DNA from: Flammeovirga sp. SJP92
Lineage (GTDB): Bacteria; Bacteroidota; Bacteroidia; Cytophagales; Flammeovirgaceae
DNA: 64,000 nt
Assembly (NCBI RefSeq): GCF_001583495.1
Contig: NZ_LQAQ01000098.1
Location: 186,001-250,000, forward strand
Reading direction: 5' to 3'
The translations under genes were made by a program, and so were the position numbers. Shown piece by piece: positions 26,882 through 36,798 of the stretch. Position 1 is the stretch's first letter. The number at the start of each line of letters is the position of its first letter. The notes under the pieces are model-generated. The model was given only the letters and a program-made list of their open reading frames with translations. It did no database searches and was not told where the DNA came from.

Positions 26882-27263
26882 GAAACTTTACTTTTAACGA
26901 ACAAAGAGCCTTGAGAGAGCATCTAATTTAAAGCTAGTTTTATATAGTGTTAAGTTGTGATTTTGTCTACTACTAGGCTCTTTTTCTTGTCTAATTTTCT
27001 AATATAACCTATTATTCATCTATTTTTTTTAGAAAAAAGAGTTGTTTTTATTGTTGTTGTGTGAAAATACAGTAAATACTTTGTTTTTGGTTTAATGTTT
27101 TCATCATTAGTGTTTTATGATTTTGTATTTGATTGTTATTAATGTTGGTGTAGCACTGATGTAGTAGTGTATTTGGATACATGTAGCATATGGTTTTTTG
27201 AATTTACACTTGTTTACGACTTAAAATTGTGTGGGATCTAACGATGAACTTTTATCAGAAAAT
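26882..27263. other. Intergenic region with long-loop hairpin
   Basis: 382 bases. The 5' part holds a terminator-like stem (26903-26983); the remainder is AT- and GT-rich without ORF, and should include the promoter of the small ORF and the giant protease gene. Confidence 0.45.
26903..26984 (+). terminator. Terminator-like stem with long loop
   Basis: AAAGAGCCT (26903-26911) and AGGCTCTTT (26975-26983) are a perfect 9-bp pair ending in TTTTTC, but they enclose 63 bases. Likely the transcription end for the cyclase gene. Confidence 0.5.
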
Positions 27264-27401
27264 ATGTCTGACAAGAACACGAAGAAATCTCGCAAGGGTA
27301 ATCAATCTTTAGATAAGGAAAGATTACTGGAGATGATTGAAGTACGAAAAAAGGAGACAGACGTGCTTCAGAAATTACTGCACCTATTAAGGTTAAAATA
27401 A
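27264..27401 (+). CDS. Small basic/helical protein (45 aa)
   Basis: Reads MSDKNTKKSRKGNQSLDKE, then RLLEMIEVRKKETDVLQKLL and ends LLRLK. The first part is Lys-rich and likely disordered; the second is an amphipathic helix with Leu heptads, as in a short coiled coil. It is cytosolic, with no signal. It is 43 bases upstream of the giant protease gene on the same strand. Coding character looks real (acidic/basic balance, no rare codon run), but I know no family. Function unknown. Confidence 0.5.
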   Translation: MSDKNTKKSRKGNQSLDKERLLEMIEVRKKETDVLQKLLHLLRLK

Positions 27402-27444
27402 TTTCTAGCCAATTCAATTTTTTAAACCGCTAAACAGACTATCA

Positions 27445-30400
27445 ATGAGAAATCATTTACCAAAGGTATTGACTGTCTTGATATGCCTTTTAGCTGCGGT
27501 ATTTAATACCTCAGTTACCTATGCACAACAACCTGTTATCTTTTCAGAAGGTGTTGCACAAGGCGTGATCAGGGTCAAGTTTAAAGAACAAACAGATGCA
27601 AGATTGCAGGTGACTCCAATGAATGGAGGAATTGCTACACTTGGAATTGCAGCGTTTGACGCAACAGCTCAACAGTATGAAGCTCAAAATATGAGGAGAG
27701 TATTCCCATATAATGCCAAATTTGAGCATAAATTAAGAAAACACGGATTACACTTATGGTACCAAATGGAGGTATCTACTTCAGCATCGATTGATGCAGT
27801 AGTCCAATCATTCTCTACACTTGCTGATGTAGAAATAGCAGAGGTGATCCGAGAAAAAAGATTAATTGAGCCGGACGCGAAGTTCGCTCCAATTTCAAAA
27901 GATCAAATTCAAACTTTATCAGAAACAGCTCCTGTCAATGACCCATTGCTTTCAAAACAATGGCATTATAGCAATGATGGTTCTGATGCTGCATGGACTA
28001 AAGGTGCAGATATTAACCTTTTCAAGGCATGGGAAACAACAATGGGTACTAACAACATCATTGTTTCAATCCATGATGAAGGTATTGATGTAAACCACGA
28101 AGATTTGAAAGCCAACATGTGGATCAACGAAGCCGAATTAAACGGTGTTGAAGGAGAAGATTCAGATGGTAATGGTTATGTGGATGACATTTACGGATGG
28201 AACTTCACAACTGCTTCAGGAGACATTGCTCCTCAAGGCCACGGTACACACGTTGCAGGTACAGTAGCCGCTGTTAACAACAACGGTATTGGTGTTGCAG
28301 GTGTTGCAGGTGGTGACGGTGAAAACCAAGGTGCATTATTGATGTCTTGCCAGATTTTAGGCGGTCCACTTATTGATGTTGCTCCTTCTTATATTTATGC
28401 GGCTAATAATGGTGCGGTGATCTCTCAAAACTCATGGGGATACCTTTCAGAAGGTTATTTTGATCAGGTAGTACTAGATGCTATCGATTACTTTATCGCC
28501 GAAGCAGGTGATTATGAAGGTTCGCCGATGAAAGGTGGTATTGTAATCTTCGCGTCAGGTAACAATAATCATGCAGGAAAATGGTACCCTGGATACTATG
28601 AGCCTTGTTTTACAGTAGCTTCTACAAACCCTCAAGATCAAAAAGCAGATTACTCTAACTATGGAGATTGGATTGAGTTATCAGCGCCAGGTGGAGAAAC
28701 ATCTTCAGCTTTAACAAACGGTGTATTATCTACATTGCCAGACAATGATTATGGATTCTACCAAGGTACATCAATGGCTTGTCCTCACGTATCAGGTGTT
28801 GCTGCATTAGTGCTTTCTCACTTAGGTGGTGAAACAATGACGCCTAATCAGTTGAAAGCACAATTATTGACAGGTGTAGTTTCTATTGAGGATCAAAACC
28901 CTGATTATTTAGGTCAGTTAGGTTCTGGTAGAATTGATGCTTCTTTTGCATTGAGAGAAAATGAAGGAATTGCTCCTGACTCTGTAGCTTCTTTTGAAAT
29001 TGCTTATGAAGGTTTTGATCACATCGCATTAAAATGGATGACTCCTGCTGATGAAGATGATGGCCAAGCAAGCACTTTTGATATTTATTATTCTGAAGGA
29101 GAATTTGATTTAGAAACAGCTACTGTAGTAAAAGTAAATTCTGCTAGTGCTATTGGAGATTGGAACGTAAGACAAATTGATGGATTAAAAGCAGAGACAG
29201 CTTATTCATTTGCTATTGTAGCAAAAGATAGATGGGAAAATGCGTCACCAATGTCTGTTGTCATTAATGGTGCAACTAATCTTGGTCCTAAGTTGACATT
29301 CTCTAAGTCGTCAATGTCTATCACGGCAGATGTAACAATTTCAACAACTGCTTCAGATGAGATCACATTCTTGAATGAAGAAGAAGGAAGATTAATTTAC
29401 TCTTTAGAGACAAGATATAAGAATCACTACCCTAAGACTTATTCTACAATTTCAGCAGGTCAAATGACTGAAGCTTCAAAATTAGGAGTTCAACCTTCTC
29501 CACGTTTAGAAGTAATGTCATTGAGTGACCATACTGAATTAGAAGAGTTTGAAAAACAATATTTAGAATATTGTAATTCAGGATTCTTCCCATCATTATT
29601 TATTGGAGATACAGATTTTACAAGATCGAATACAGCTGCTACAGCATATATAGCTCCAGAAGGAGGTTTCAATCTTACACACATTGAGTTTTACTTAAAC
29701 ACTTTGACAGAGGGGACTACTTATGCTCAAATCTACCAAGGTAATATTTTAAGCACAGCGACTTTGAAGTGGCAAACTGAATTAGAACCTCAAGATGATG
29801 ATATTCACTATTTCAGATTGGATGAGCAATTGTATTTCCCTGAAGGAGAGGTATTCTGGATTGTATTAAAAGTACCAGCAGGAAACCAATATCCTTTAGT
29901 AATTGGTGAATACAACTTCTCAAAAGAAGGTGAAGATAAAATGTTCTACAGTAATGACGATGGTAAGTCATGGTCTTACTTAGTAGACGCAATTGGTGAT
30001 AAGACACAAGCTTACTTAGTTTCAGCGATTAGTGATAACCCTTCAGTAGGTGAATTCATTACATTAAAACCTGCATCAGGTGATATTGTAGGTAATTCAG
30101 AGCAAGTAATTACAGCTACTGTAGATGCTTCTACATTAGTAAACGGATCATATACATCTGTAATGTTTGTAGAGTCAAATGATCCTGAAGAACCATTGAA
30201 AAAAATCAATATTTCAACAAAAGTAGATGGTCATAAATCAGACATCAAAACATTAGATATTGTAGATTTCGGTAGCGTTCAAGTAGGTTCAGAGAAAGAA
30301 TTGATTATTGAAGTAGGTAACTATGGTTACGGTATTTTCAAATTAGCGAACAACGTTACACAAGAAGGTAGCGAAGCATTTGAACTTTCTGAAAAGCCAT

Positions 30401-33400
30401 ACACTTTCTACTCTAGAAAAATTGGTCAAGTTAAGATCAAATATACACCAACTCAAGGTGGCGCAGAGACGGCTAAGTTTGTGTTTACAGATGCTACTTA
30501 TGGTGGATCTTTTGAAATCAATGTTGTTGCATCAGCAATTGAGCCTTCAAAAATTGAATTAACGCCAGCTGAACAAACATATACTTTAGGATTGGGTGAT
30601 ACAGATGAAGGTGTATTTACAATCAACAATACAGGTAATTATCCATTACAATACTCAATTCCAGTTTATGAAGAGAATGTTGAAGAAGGTGTACACCGTT
30701 TCGGTTATTCATGGGAATTGGTAACAGATAATTTTGTTTGGGAAGAGTTAGATGGACAAGCAGATGTTTTGGACTTCACGAAGCAATTTAAGGATGATTC
30801 ATTCCTTGATTTTATTGAAGTTGAATTAGGATTTGATTTCCCATTCTATGATACTTTGGTAAACAGAATGCATGTATCACATGTAGGTATGATTGCTTTG
30901 GATACGAAAGACCCTGTAAATGGTAGCTGGGGTAAACTATTAGGATCAGACTTTACTTCTAATGGTTATGTAGCAGGTTTGTACTTGTATACAAATATTG
31001 GTTTAGATACTAAATTCCTTTATAAGAGATTCAGTGACCGTATTGTAATGGAGTATAAAAACTTATATACAATTGCTTCAGAAGATACTTACGGCGAGTC
31101 GTATAAGATCTCTTACCAAATTGTATTACATGCAGATGGTAATGTAGAGTATAGATACCAAGATGTTTGGGGTATCAGAAATTCAAATTCACCATTTATT
31201 GGTGTGGAAAGCCCTGATAAAAAAGACGGTTTCTATATCTATGAAAACTCACAACAACCTGAAAAGTTATTTACTTCAAAGAGTTCAAATGTAACAATTA
31301 AAGTAAATCATCCAGGTAGAAAAATTGCTAGAAATTTAAGCAGTACAAGTGGTGTAGTTCCTGTAGGTCAGTCTGTAGATATCGCTTATGATGTCGTAAC
31401 AGAAGGATTAGATGAAATGAGAAACACTCAAAACATCTCTATCTATACAAATGATCCAGTAACGCCATTAGCTCACTTTACATTACATGCAGATGTAACA
31501 AGTGGTGGTGAAGCAGTAGTGACAACAACTAAAGACGAGATCATCTTTGGTGATGTATTCAAAACAGCTACACCTTCTTCAACAGTGATGTTTAGAAATA
31601 AAGGTAATAAGCCAATTTCATTCACATCAGCAGTAGTTGAAAACGGTTCATTTGAAGTTGACAAGACATCGTTTACAATTGATCCAAGACTTTCAGAAAC
31701 AGTTAAGGTATCATTTACAGCATCTACTACAGGTGCAATGTCAGATAACCTAATCGTAACTGATGAGTTAGGAACTGTTTATACTTTCCCTATCACTGCC
31801 AATGTTATCCATGCACCAATGATCAGCGTGGACAACTCAGATCGTCACTTTACTTTGAATGCAGGTGAAAAAGACCAACTTTCAATTGTAGTCGACAACT
31901 CTGAAGGCGAAGCAGACTTAGAAGTATTGCCAATGGGATCGCATTGGTTATATGAAGAGAAAGAAATACAGCCAATGAGCGTAATTCCTACTTACTCTTA
32001 TGCTTGGAAAGATAATATGAAAGTGTTATCAGGTTTTGAAGATCCAGAATCTCCAGCTTATCAATTGATTGACATTACGAAAAACGGTCAGAAGATTGAA
32101 ATTGAATTGGATGACTATTGGGAGCCTGTAAAATTACCATTTACGTTCAAGTACTATGGTATTGAGTACGATAGTATTTACATCGGTATTCACGGTCAAA
32201 TGAGTTTCAACTACTACCATGGTGCTCCTCTAGGAGATAAAGTATGGTACCCATTAGAAATTCCTTTTGCTCATGATATCAATAACTTGGTAGCACCACT
32301 TTGGATGGCAGGTGGAGAAGATTACTATGATGAAACACCTACCAAAGGTATCTGGTACTACGAGGATGAAGAGAAATTTGTGGTGACTTATGAGCGTTTC
32401 CAACACTTCGGAAACATTTTAGGTGGACACGCTACAGCTGAGACAGTATTCTACAAAGACGGTAGAATCAAAATGCAGTACAAGACTTGGAACCAAACAG
32501 GTGTTGATTTCTGGAACAAGTGGTTAACTATTGGTTTAGAAAACCACGATGGTACTGAAGGTGTAATGGTGAACTTCTACCGTTCATACATCAGAGACGG
32601 TTTAGTCATCGAATATACACCAACAGAAAAGACTGTAATTCCTGCAGGAGAGTCTAAAACAATGAACTTTGCAGTAGATGCTGAGAAACTTTTAGATGGT
32701 AACTATAAATCTACATTAAGATTGATCAGTGAGTCTCCAAATAATGAAGAAGTTGAAATTCCAGTTCATTTAACAGTGAATGGTGTGGCTACTTTACAGT
32801 GGGATAAAGAAGTGATTGATTTAGGTGATATTTTATGGTCAGATGGACAACAAGTTGAAGCAATATTGAATACACAAAATATTGGTACAAAAGGGTTGAA
32901 CTTGGCTGAAATGAAGTCGATCAGAGGTACAAATCCTAGAGTTGAAATTTGGGGTTATAACCGAGATTGGAATGGTAATCCATTTGGTGATCCATTATGG
33001 TTAAATACTGCTTTCTTTGATCCTTTATTCTCTCCATGGCCTTCTTTAGCTCCAGGTGAGGATCTTCCAACAAGATTTACGTTTACACCAACAGCAAGCG
33101 GTGCATTCTTAGATTCTATGGTTGTAAATGATGCAATGGGTCTTACAGATACAGTAGTGGTGAAAGCAAACTTGATTTTACCTCCAACTATGATTGTAGA
33201 TGCTGATACTATTCATACCTCTTCATTAGATAACGAAGAAGTAATCACTAAAACAATTACAATCAGTAATGTTGATGGAGGTTCTGACTTACATTACACA
33301 GTAGAGTCTGAATTCGTAAGAGCAGGTTTCGCTACTTCAGTATTCAATAAGTTCAATTCAGAAATCAATACTGCATCTCTTAATGCTTCAGTAATTGCAT

Positions 33401-34956
33401 CTCAAAACACAGGAATTCGAACAACTCAAGAGTTTGATGATGAGATCAACTACTTCAAAGGTTATGAGAAAGCAGGTGGGATTGGTTATGGTGCAAACAG
33501 CTTCAGTACTTTAACGAAGTTCAAAGCTCCATCAACAGGATTTAACTTATCTCACGTTTCTACTTGGTATGTACCAGCAGGAATGGCGAATGCTACATTG
33601 GAGATTGCGATCGGAATCGGTGATATTGACAATCCTACAATCTTACATGAGCAGTCTTTTGAAACAGAAACTGCAATTGATGATTTAGAAGGAGCTTTAT
33701 TCACATTTGAATTAGAAAAATCTCTTCAGTTCCACCCAGGTGAAACAATTTACATGATCATCACTTATCCATTCGGTCCAGCAAGACCACAAGGTTTTGT
33801 AGAATCGGCGGAGACAATGGCAGATATCTCATACATTGAAGTAAATGGCGGGTGGTTAGACGTAACAACTGACAGCAGATTCCCATTATTACTTTGGATG
33901 AATGCTTTACATCAGTCAGAAAGAATCACACCATGGGTTACTTTATCTTCATTCGAAGGAACAGTGGCACAAGGAGAATCTGTAGATGTTGATGTTACAT
34001 TTACGCCAGCAAATGCACTTTCAACTTCAGAAAAAGCAGTATTCAAATTCATCAGCAACGATGTGAATGCTGAAGTGGAAGAAGTAACAGCAATGATGAC
34101 ATTAAACAATGCTCCTGAATTTGTTGACTTCCCTGCGAACATTGAAATGGATGAAGCAATGGATTCAACTTTCATGATCACTGCTATGGATTATGACGGT
34201 CATGCTTTCACATTCGAAGTAGATGAGCACATTCTTATCGACAGCAGTTATGTGAACAATGATACATTGTCAATTCAATTAGTGACAGACTATGAGAGTG
34301 CAGGTGATCATTCATTCAATATAACAGTAACAGATGAGCATGGTATTGCTACAACTTCGGCAATCAATGTAATGGTGAACAATGTAAACAGAGCACCAAT
34401 TGCAATTGAGCAAGACACATTGTACTTAATGCCAGGTGTAGCACCTACTTTCCTTGATCCAACAGCCATCTTCTCAGATGAAGACGGAGACGAGTTGACG
34501 TTTGGTATTGCCACTTCAGATGATGGCGTGGTGATGGCTAGCTTAACACAAGGTCAGTTTGCCATCTTAGGCATGACTGAAGGTGAAACGGAAGTAGCAT
34601 TAATCGCAACAGACATTCACGGTGCATCGGTGATGACAATGTTGTACGTAATTGTAGATACAGAATTACCAACATCAATTGATAAGGATTTTGTAAGTCA
34701 AACGAACTTAAGAAACTATCCGAACCCAGTAATTGGTGAAACTACTTTTGCATTCAACATGATTAATTCAGGTGATGTATCTATCAAGATATATAATATG
34801 AATGGAGTGTTGGAACAGACAATTTCACTTGGCCAATTAGGCAGTGGAAATCACGAAGCAACTATTGACTTGTCATCTTTAATGACAGGAATGCACATCT
34901 ACACTTTATCAGTAAACGGTAGTGTGGAGACGTATAATAAGTTGATCAAAAAATAG
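27445..34956 (+). CDS. Giant secreted S8 (subtilisin-like) protease with T9SS tail
   Basis: 2503 residues. Signal peptide to about residue 27 (TSVTYAQ), then a propeptide-like region. The catalytic domain follows: Asp211 in SIHDEGID, His266 in GHGTHVAG, Ser443 in GTSMACPHVSG. After it comes a fibronectin III-like domain (about 515-605), then a long array of beta-sandwich units with recurring phrases of the type TVDASTLVNGSY and GDNTxEV...SNDP (choice-of-anchor/ASH-like), then cadherin-like units near 2230-2420. The last 70 or so residues (NYPNPVIGETTFAF, IYNMNGVL, YNKLIKK) are a type A T9SS sorting signal. It would be secreted and possibly attached to the surface to digest protein. Confidence 0.93.
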   Translation: MRNHLPKVLTVLICLLAAVFNTSVTYAQQPVIFSEGVAQGVIRVKFKEQTDARLQVTPMNGGIATLGIAAFDATAQQYEAQNMRRVFPYNAKFEHKLRKHGLHLWYQMEVSTSASIDAVVQSFSTLADVEIAEVIREKRLIEPDAKFAPISKDQIQTLSETAPVNDPLLSKQWHYSNDGSDAAWTKGADINLFKAWETTMGTNNIIVSIHDEGIDVNHEDLKANMWINEAELNGVEGEDSDGNGYVDDIYGWNFTTASGDIAPQGHGTHVAGTVAAVNNNGIGVAGVAGGDGENQGALLMSCQILGGPLIDVAPSYIYAANNGAVISQNSWGYLSEGYFDQVVLDAIDYFIAEAGDYEGSPMKGGIVIFASGNNNHAGKWYPGYYEPCFTVASTNPQDQKADYSNYGDWIELSAPGGETSSALTNGVLSTLPDNDYGFYQGTSMACPHVSGVAALVLSHLGGETMTPNQLKAQLLTGVVSIEDQNPDYLGQLGSGRIDASFALRENEGIAPDSVASFEIAYEGFDHIALKWMTPADEDDGQASTFDIYYSEGEFDLETATVVKVNSASAIGDWNVRQIDGLKAETAYSFAIVAKDRWENASPMSVVINGATNLGPKLTFSKSSMSITADVTISTTASDEITFLNEEEGRLIYSLETRYKNHYPKTYSTISAGQMTEASKLGVQPSPRLEVMSLSDHTELEEFEKQYLEYCNSGFFPSLFIGDTDFTRSNTAATAYIAPEGGFNLTHIEFYLNTLTEGTTYAQIYQGNILSTATLKWQTELEPQDDDIHYFRLDEQLYFPEGEVFWIVLKVPAGNQYPLVIGEYNFSKEGEDKMFYSNDDGKSWSYLVDAIGDKTQAYLVSAISDNPSVGEFITLKPASGDIVGNSEQVITATVDASTLVNGSYTSVMFVESNDPEEPLKKINISTKVDGHKSDIKTLDIVDFGSVQVGSEKELIIEVGNYGYGIFKLANNVTQEGSEAFELSEKPYTFYSRKIGQVKIKYTPTQGGAETAKFVFTDATYGGSFEINVVASAIEPSKIELTPAEQTYTLGLGDTDEGVFTINNTGNYPLQYSIPVYEENVEEGVHRFGYSWELVTDNFVWEELDGQADVLDFTKQFKDDSFLDFIEVELGFDFPFYDTLVNRMHVSHVGMIALDTKDPVNGSWGKLLGSDFTSNGYVAGLYLYTNIGLDTKFLYKRFSDRIVMEYKNLYTIASEDTYGESYKISYQIVLHADGNVEYRYQDVWGIRNSNSPFIGVESPDKKDGFYIYENSQQPEKLFTSKSSNVTIKVNHPGRKIARNLSSTSGVVPVGQSVDIAYDVVTEGLDEMRNTQNISIYTNDPVTPLAHFTLHADVTSGGEAVVTTTKDEIIFGDVFKTATPSSTVMFRNKGNKPISFTSAVVENGSFEVDKTSFTIDPRLSETVKVSFTASTTGAMSDNLIVTDELGTVYTFPITANVIHAPMISVDNSDRHFTLNAGEKDQLSIVVDNSEGEADLEVLPMGSHWLYEEKEIQPMSVIPTYSYAWKDNMKVLSGFEDPESPAYQLIDITKNGQKIEIELDDYWEPVKLPFTFKYYGIEYDSIYIGIHGQMSFNYYHGAPLGDKVWYPLEIPFAHDINNLVAPLWMAGGEDYYDETPTKGIWYYEDEEKFVVTYERFQHFGNILGGHATAETVFYKDGRIKMQYKTWNQTGVDFWNKWLTIGLENHDGTEGVMVNFYRSYIRDGLVIEYTPTEKTVIPAGESKTMNFAVDAEKLLDGNYKSTLRLISESPNNEEVEIPVHLTVNGVATLQWDKEVIDLGDILWSDGQQVEAILNTQNIGTKGLNLAEMKSIRGTNPRVEIWGYNRDWNGNPFGDPLWLNTAFFDPLFSPWPSLAPGEDLPTRFTFTPTASGAFLDSMVVNDAMGLTDTVVVKANLILPPTMIVDADTIHTSSLDNEEVITKTITISNVDGGSDLHYTVESEFVRAGFATSVFNKFNSEINTASLNASVIASQNTGIRTTQEFDDEINYFKGYEKAGGIGYGANSFSTLTKFKAPSTGFNLSHVSTWYVPAGMANATLEIAIGIGDIDNPTILHEQSFETETAIDDLEGALFTFELEKSLQFHPGETIYMIITYPFGPARPQGFVESAETMADISYIEVNGGWLDVTTDSRFPLLLWMNALHQSERITPWVTLSSFEGTVAQGESVDVDVTFTPANALSTSEKAVFKFISNDVNAEVEEVTAMMTLNNAPEFVDFPANIEMDEAMDSTFMITAMDYDGHAFTFEVDEHILIDSSYVNNDTLSIQLVTDYESAGDHSFNITVTDEHGIATTSAINVMVNNVNRAPIAIEQDTLYLMPGVAPTFLDPTAIFSDEDGDELTFGIATSDDGVVMASLTQGQFAILGMTEGETEVALIATDIHGASVMTMLYVIVDTELPTSIDKDFVSQTNLRNYPNPVIGETTFAFNMINSGDVSIKIYNMNGVLEQTISLGQLGSGNHEATIDLSSLMTGMHIYTLSVNGSVETYNKLIKK

Positions 34957-34980
34957 AATAAGAACGAAATTCAATTAGCT

Positions 34981-35013
34981 AAAACCATCGGGTCAATGAT
35001 CCGATGGTTTTTT
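34981..35013 (+). terminator. Terminator after the S8 protease
   Basis: AAAACCATCGG (34981-34991) and CCGATGGTTTT (35001-35011), 11 bp, with T-run. Clear. Confidence 0.93.
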
Positions 35014-35226
35014 GCATTTAATGCCTTTATTTTTTAGCTCTTAAAACCGAATGAATATTTTTATTACAAAAAATTACGATGAATGAAAAATATAAATTTA
35101 TTTAAAATATTGATAATTAGTTATTTGTGATTTTTATTTAAATTATTTTGAAAAAAAATAGCCCATTTGTAATAAATCTGAAAAAATGACTACTAACCCA
35201 GTAAACAATAATTAAAAATTACTATT

Positions 35227-35625
35227 ATGAGCATCTTTTCAAACTTTTACTCTCTTATGATCCATGACAGCAAATCTGTTGAAACGTTTAATTTTGACGG
35301 TGATGAAATGGCATTTGACTATCTTATTCATAGAATTGCAGGGAAATATGGAATGCGCATCTTAAAGCAAGAAGAAAATCGTTTCCAGTTACTATTTGAG
35401 GGCAGTTCTTTTGTTCCTTTAAGTTCAATGGAAGAAATGGTAACTTCAAGATGTTTGATTAATGTAGAGCGTATTGAAGAGGGAGAATTAAAAATCACTT
35501 CATTTGAAAAGCTTATTTCTCCATTTAATTATGAAAGAAAAAGCTTTGATAGAGTCGTTCAATGTAAACTAAATTCATTCATGGCTTATCTTCATTATGA
35601 GAACAACACTAAAGTAACTAACTAA
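35227..35625 (+). CDS. Hypothetical protein upstream of an ECF sigma gene
   Basis: 132 residues, cytosolic, no signal or membrane helix. It starts MSIFSNFYSLMIHDSKSVETFNFDGDEMAFDYLIHRIAGKYGMRILKQ and is mixed alpha/beta with acidic patches. I do not recognise the family. The stop TAA overlaps the sigma gene start (TAATG), so translation is probably coupled. Co-transcription with a sigma factor and a membrane protein suggests a regulatory or sensing role, inferred from context only. Confidence 0.6.
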   Translation: MSIFSNFYSLMIHDSKSVETFNFDGDEMAFDYLIHRIAGKYGMRILKQEENRFQLLFEGSSFVPLSSMEEMVTSRCLINVERIEEGELKITSFEKLISPFNYERKSFDRVVQCKLNSFMAYLHYENNTKVTN

Positions 35626-36116
35626 TGTCAATTGAATTTTATGAAGAGTATATAGAAAGCAACAAATCCATCATTTATAAAATTTGTCGGGCTTATTCAC
35701 ATTCACAGGAAGAATTTGAGGATTATTTCCAGGAGGTGTGTTTGCAACTTTGGCGTTCAAAAGAAAGTTATCAACAACAATCCAAGTTATCCACATGGGT
35801 GTACAGAGTATCGTTGAATACTTGCCTTTCTATGGTCAAAAAAGAGAAGAAGAAAGTGAGTACTGTGGAGATCAATGAGAAAATTGATCAAGTACCTCAA
35901 TTCTCTGAAAAAGAAGAACGCCTAGAAGAGTTGTATAGAGCCATTCGACTTTTGAAAGAAGTTGACAGAGCTTTGATTTTGTTGTATTTGGAGGAACACT
36001 CTTACCAGGATATTGCATCAATTATGGGTATCACACCTACTAATGTTGGTGCAAAAATAAATCGAATTAAAAAACAATTGAAAGAAAATATGCAATGGAA
36101 GAAGAGTTTGACTTAA
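35625..36116 (+). CDS. ECF-type RNA polymerase sigma factor
   Basis: 163 residues with sigma-70 region 2 (YKICRAYSHSQEEFEDYFQEVCLQLWRS, where DYFQEV is the core-binding and promoter-melting helix) and region 4 (LYLEEHSYQDIASIMGITPTNVGAKINRIKKQL, helix-turn-helix for the -35 element). No region 1 or 3, as in ECF factors. It sits between a coupled upstream ORF (TAATG) and a 22-base overlapped downstream membrane protein, the usual place for its anti-sigma factor. Confidence 0.92.
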   Translation: MSIEFYEEYIESNKSIIYKICRAYSHSQEEFEDYFQEVCLQLWRSKESYQQQSKLSTWVYRVSLNTCLSMVKKEKKKVSTVEINEKIDQVPQFSEKEERLEELYRAIRLLKEVDRALILLYLEEHSYQDIASIMGITPTNVGAKINRIKKQLKENMQWKKSLT

Positions 36117-36739
36117 TCAAAGGAGTATGGGAAGAGGGGCATCAAACTTCTCCCAACTTAAAATCAGTAAAAGGAACTGCTAAATCTCAAAAAATAAAAT
36201 CGATGAACTTAATTGAAAAAATAATAAATAAAACGAAGTTCGAATGGGCTATTTCATGGACGGTTGTATTATCAATAGCTGTTTATGTTATTGTTAAAAA
36301 AGACAATTGGGTAATTGTTAGTATTTCAATCATTCCTTTTGTTCTTTATTTCATAGATTATTTATTGAAACTGAAAAAAGTAAGATCATTTGATACGATG
36401 GATACTTTGGCCTATTTGAAAAATGTAAGAGATTATATTTATAAAAGTTATCAACAACAATTAAAGCTGCTGATTTACTTCATAATGCCTTACTCTTTGA
36501 TATTCGGATACTTTTTTGGTTTATCATTAGGGTTGGAGTCTAATGGAAAAGACTTAAGTGTGCTATTAGAGTGGAATTCAAAAACTCAACTTACTATTGG
36601 TGTATCGATTGTAATATTATCAGTAATGATACTATTATTGAAAAGATATTTACCTCAACTTGTAGGTTTCAGAATTAATAAAATGTACGGGAAGGAAATT
36701 CAAGGTATTAGTAATATGATTGAAGACCTGGAGAGCTAA
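36095..36739 (+). CDS. Membrane protein, probable anti-sigma partner
   Basis: 214 residues. A cytosolic N-terminal 60 (MEEEFDLIKGVWEEGHQTS) precedes four predicted membrane helices (WAISWTVVLSIAVYVIV; VIVSISIIPFVLYFI; LIYFIMPYSLIFGYFFGL; IGVSIVILSVMILLLK). Bacteroidota ECF operons often carry a short membrane protein of this kind as third gene, with an N-terminal DLKxxW-like motif. No zinc-binding HxxxCxxC anti-sigma motif is seen. The gene overlaps the sigma gene by 22 bases. Role as anti-sigma is inferred. Confidence 0.65.
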   Translation: MEEEFDLIKGVWEEGHQTSPNLKSVKGTAKSQKIKSMNLIEKIINKTKFEWAISWTVVLSIAVYVIVKKDNWVIVSISIIPFVLYFIDYLLKLKKVRSFDTMDTLAYLKNVRDYIYKSYQQQLKLLIYFIMPYSLIFGYFFGLSLGLESNGKDLSVLLEWNSKTQLTIGVSIVILSVMILLLKRYLPQLVGFRINKMYGKEIQGISNMIEDLES

Positions 36740-36750
36740 TATTATAATAA

Positions 36751-36791
36751 AAAATGCCATTGAGGGGAAAAACTTTCAATGGCATTTTATT
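36751..36791. terminator. Bidirectional terminator
   Basis: AAAATGCCATTGA (36751-36763) and TCAATGGCATTTT (36776-36788) form a perfect 13-bp stem between the convergent sigma operon and helicase gene, with A/T tracts on both sides. Confidence 0.92.
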
Positions 36792-36798
36792 TTAATAC

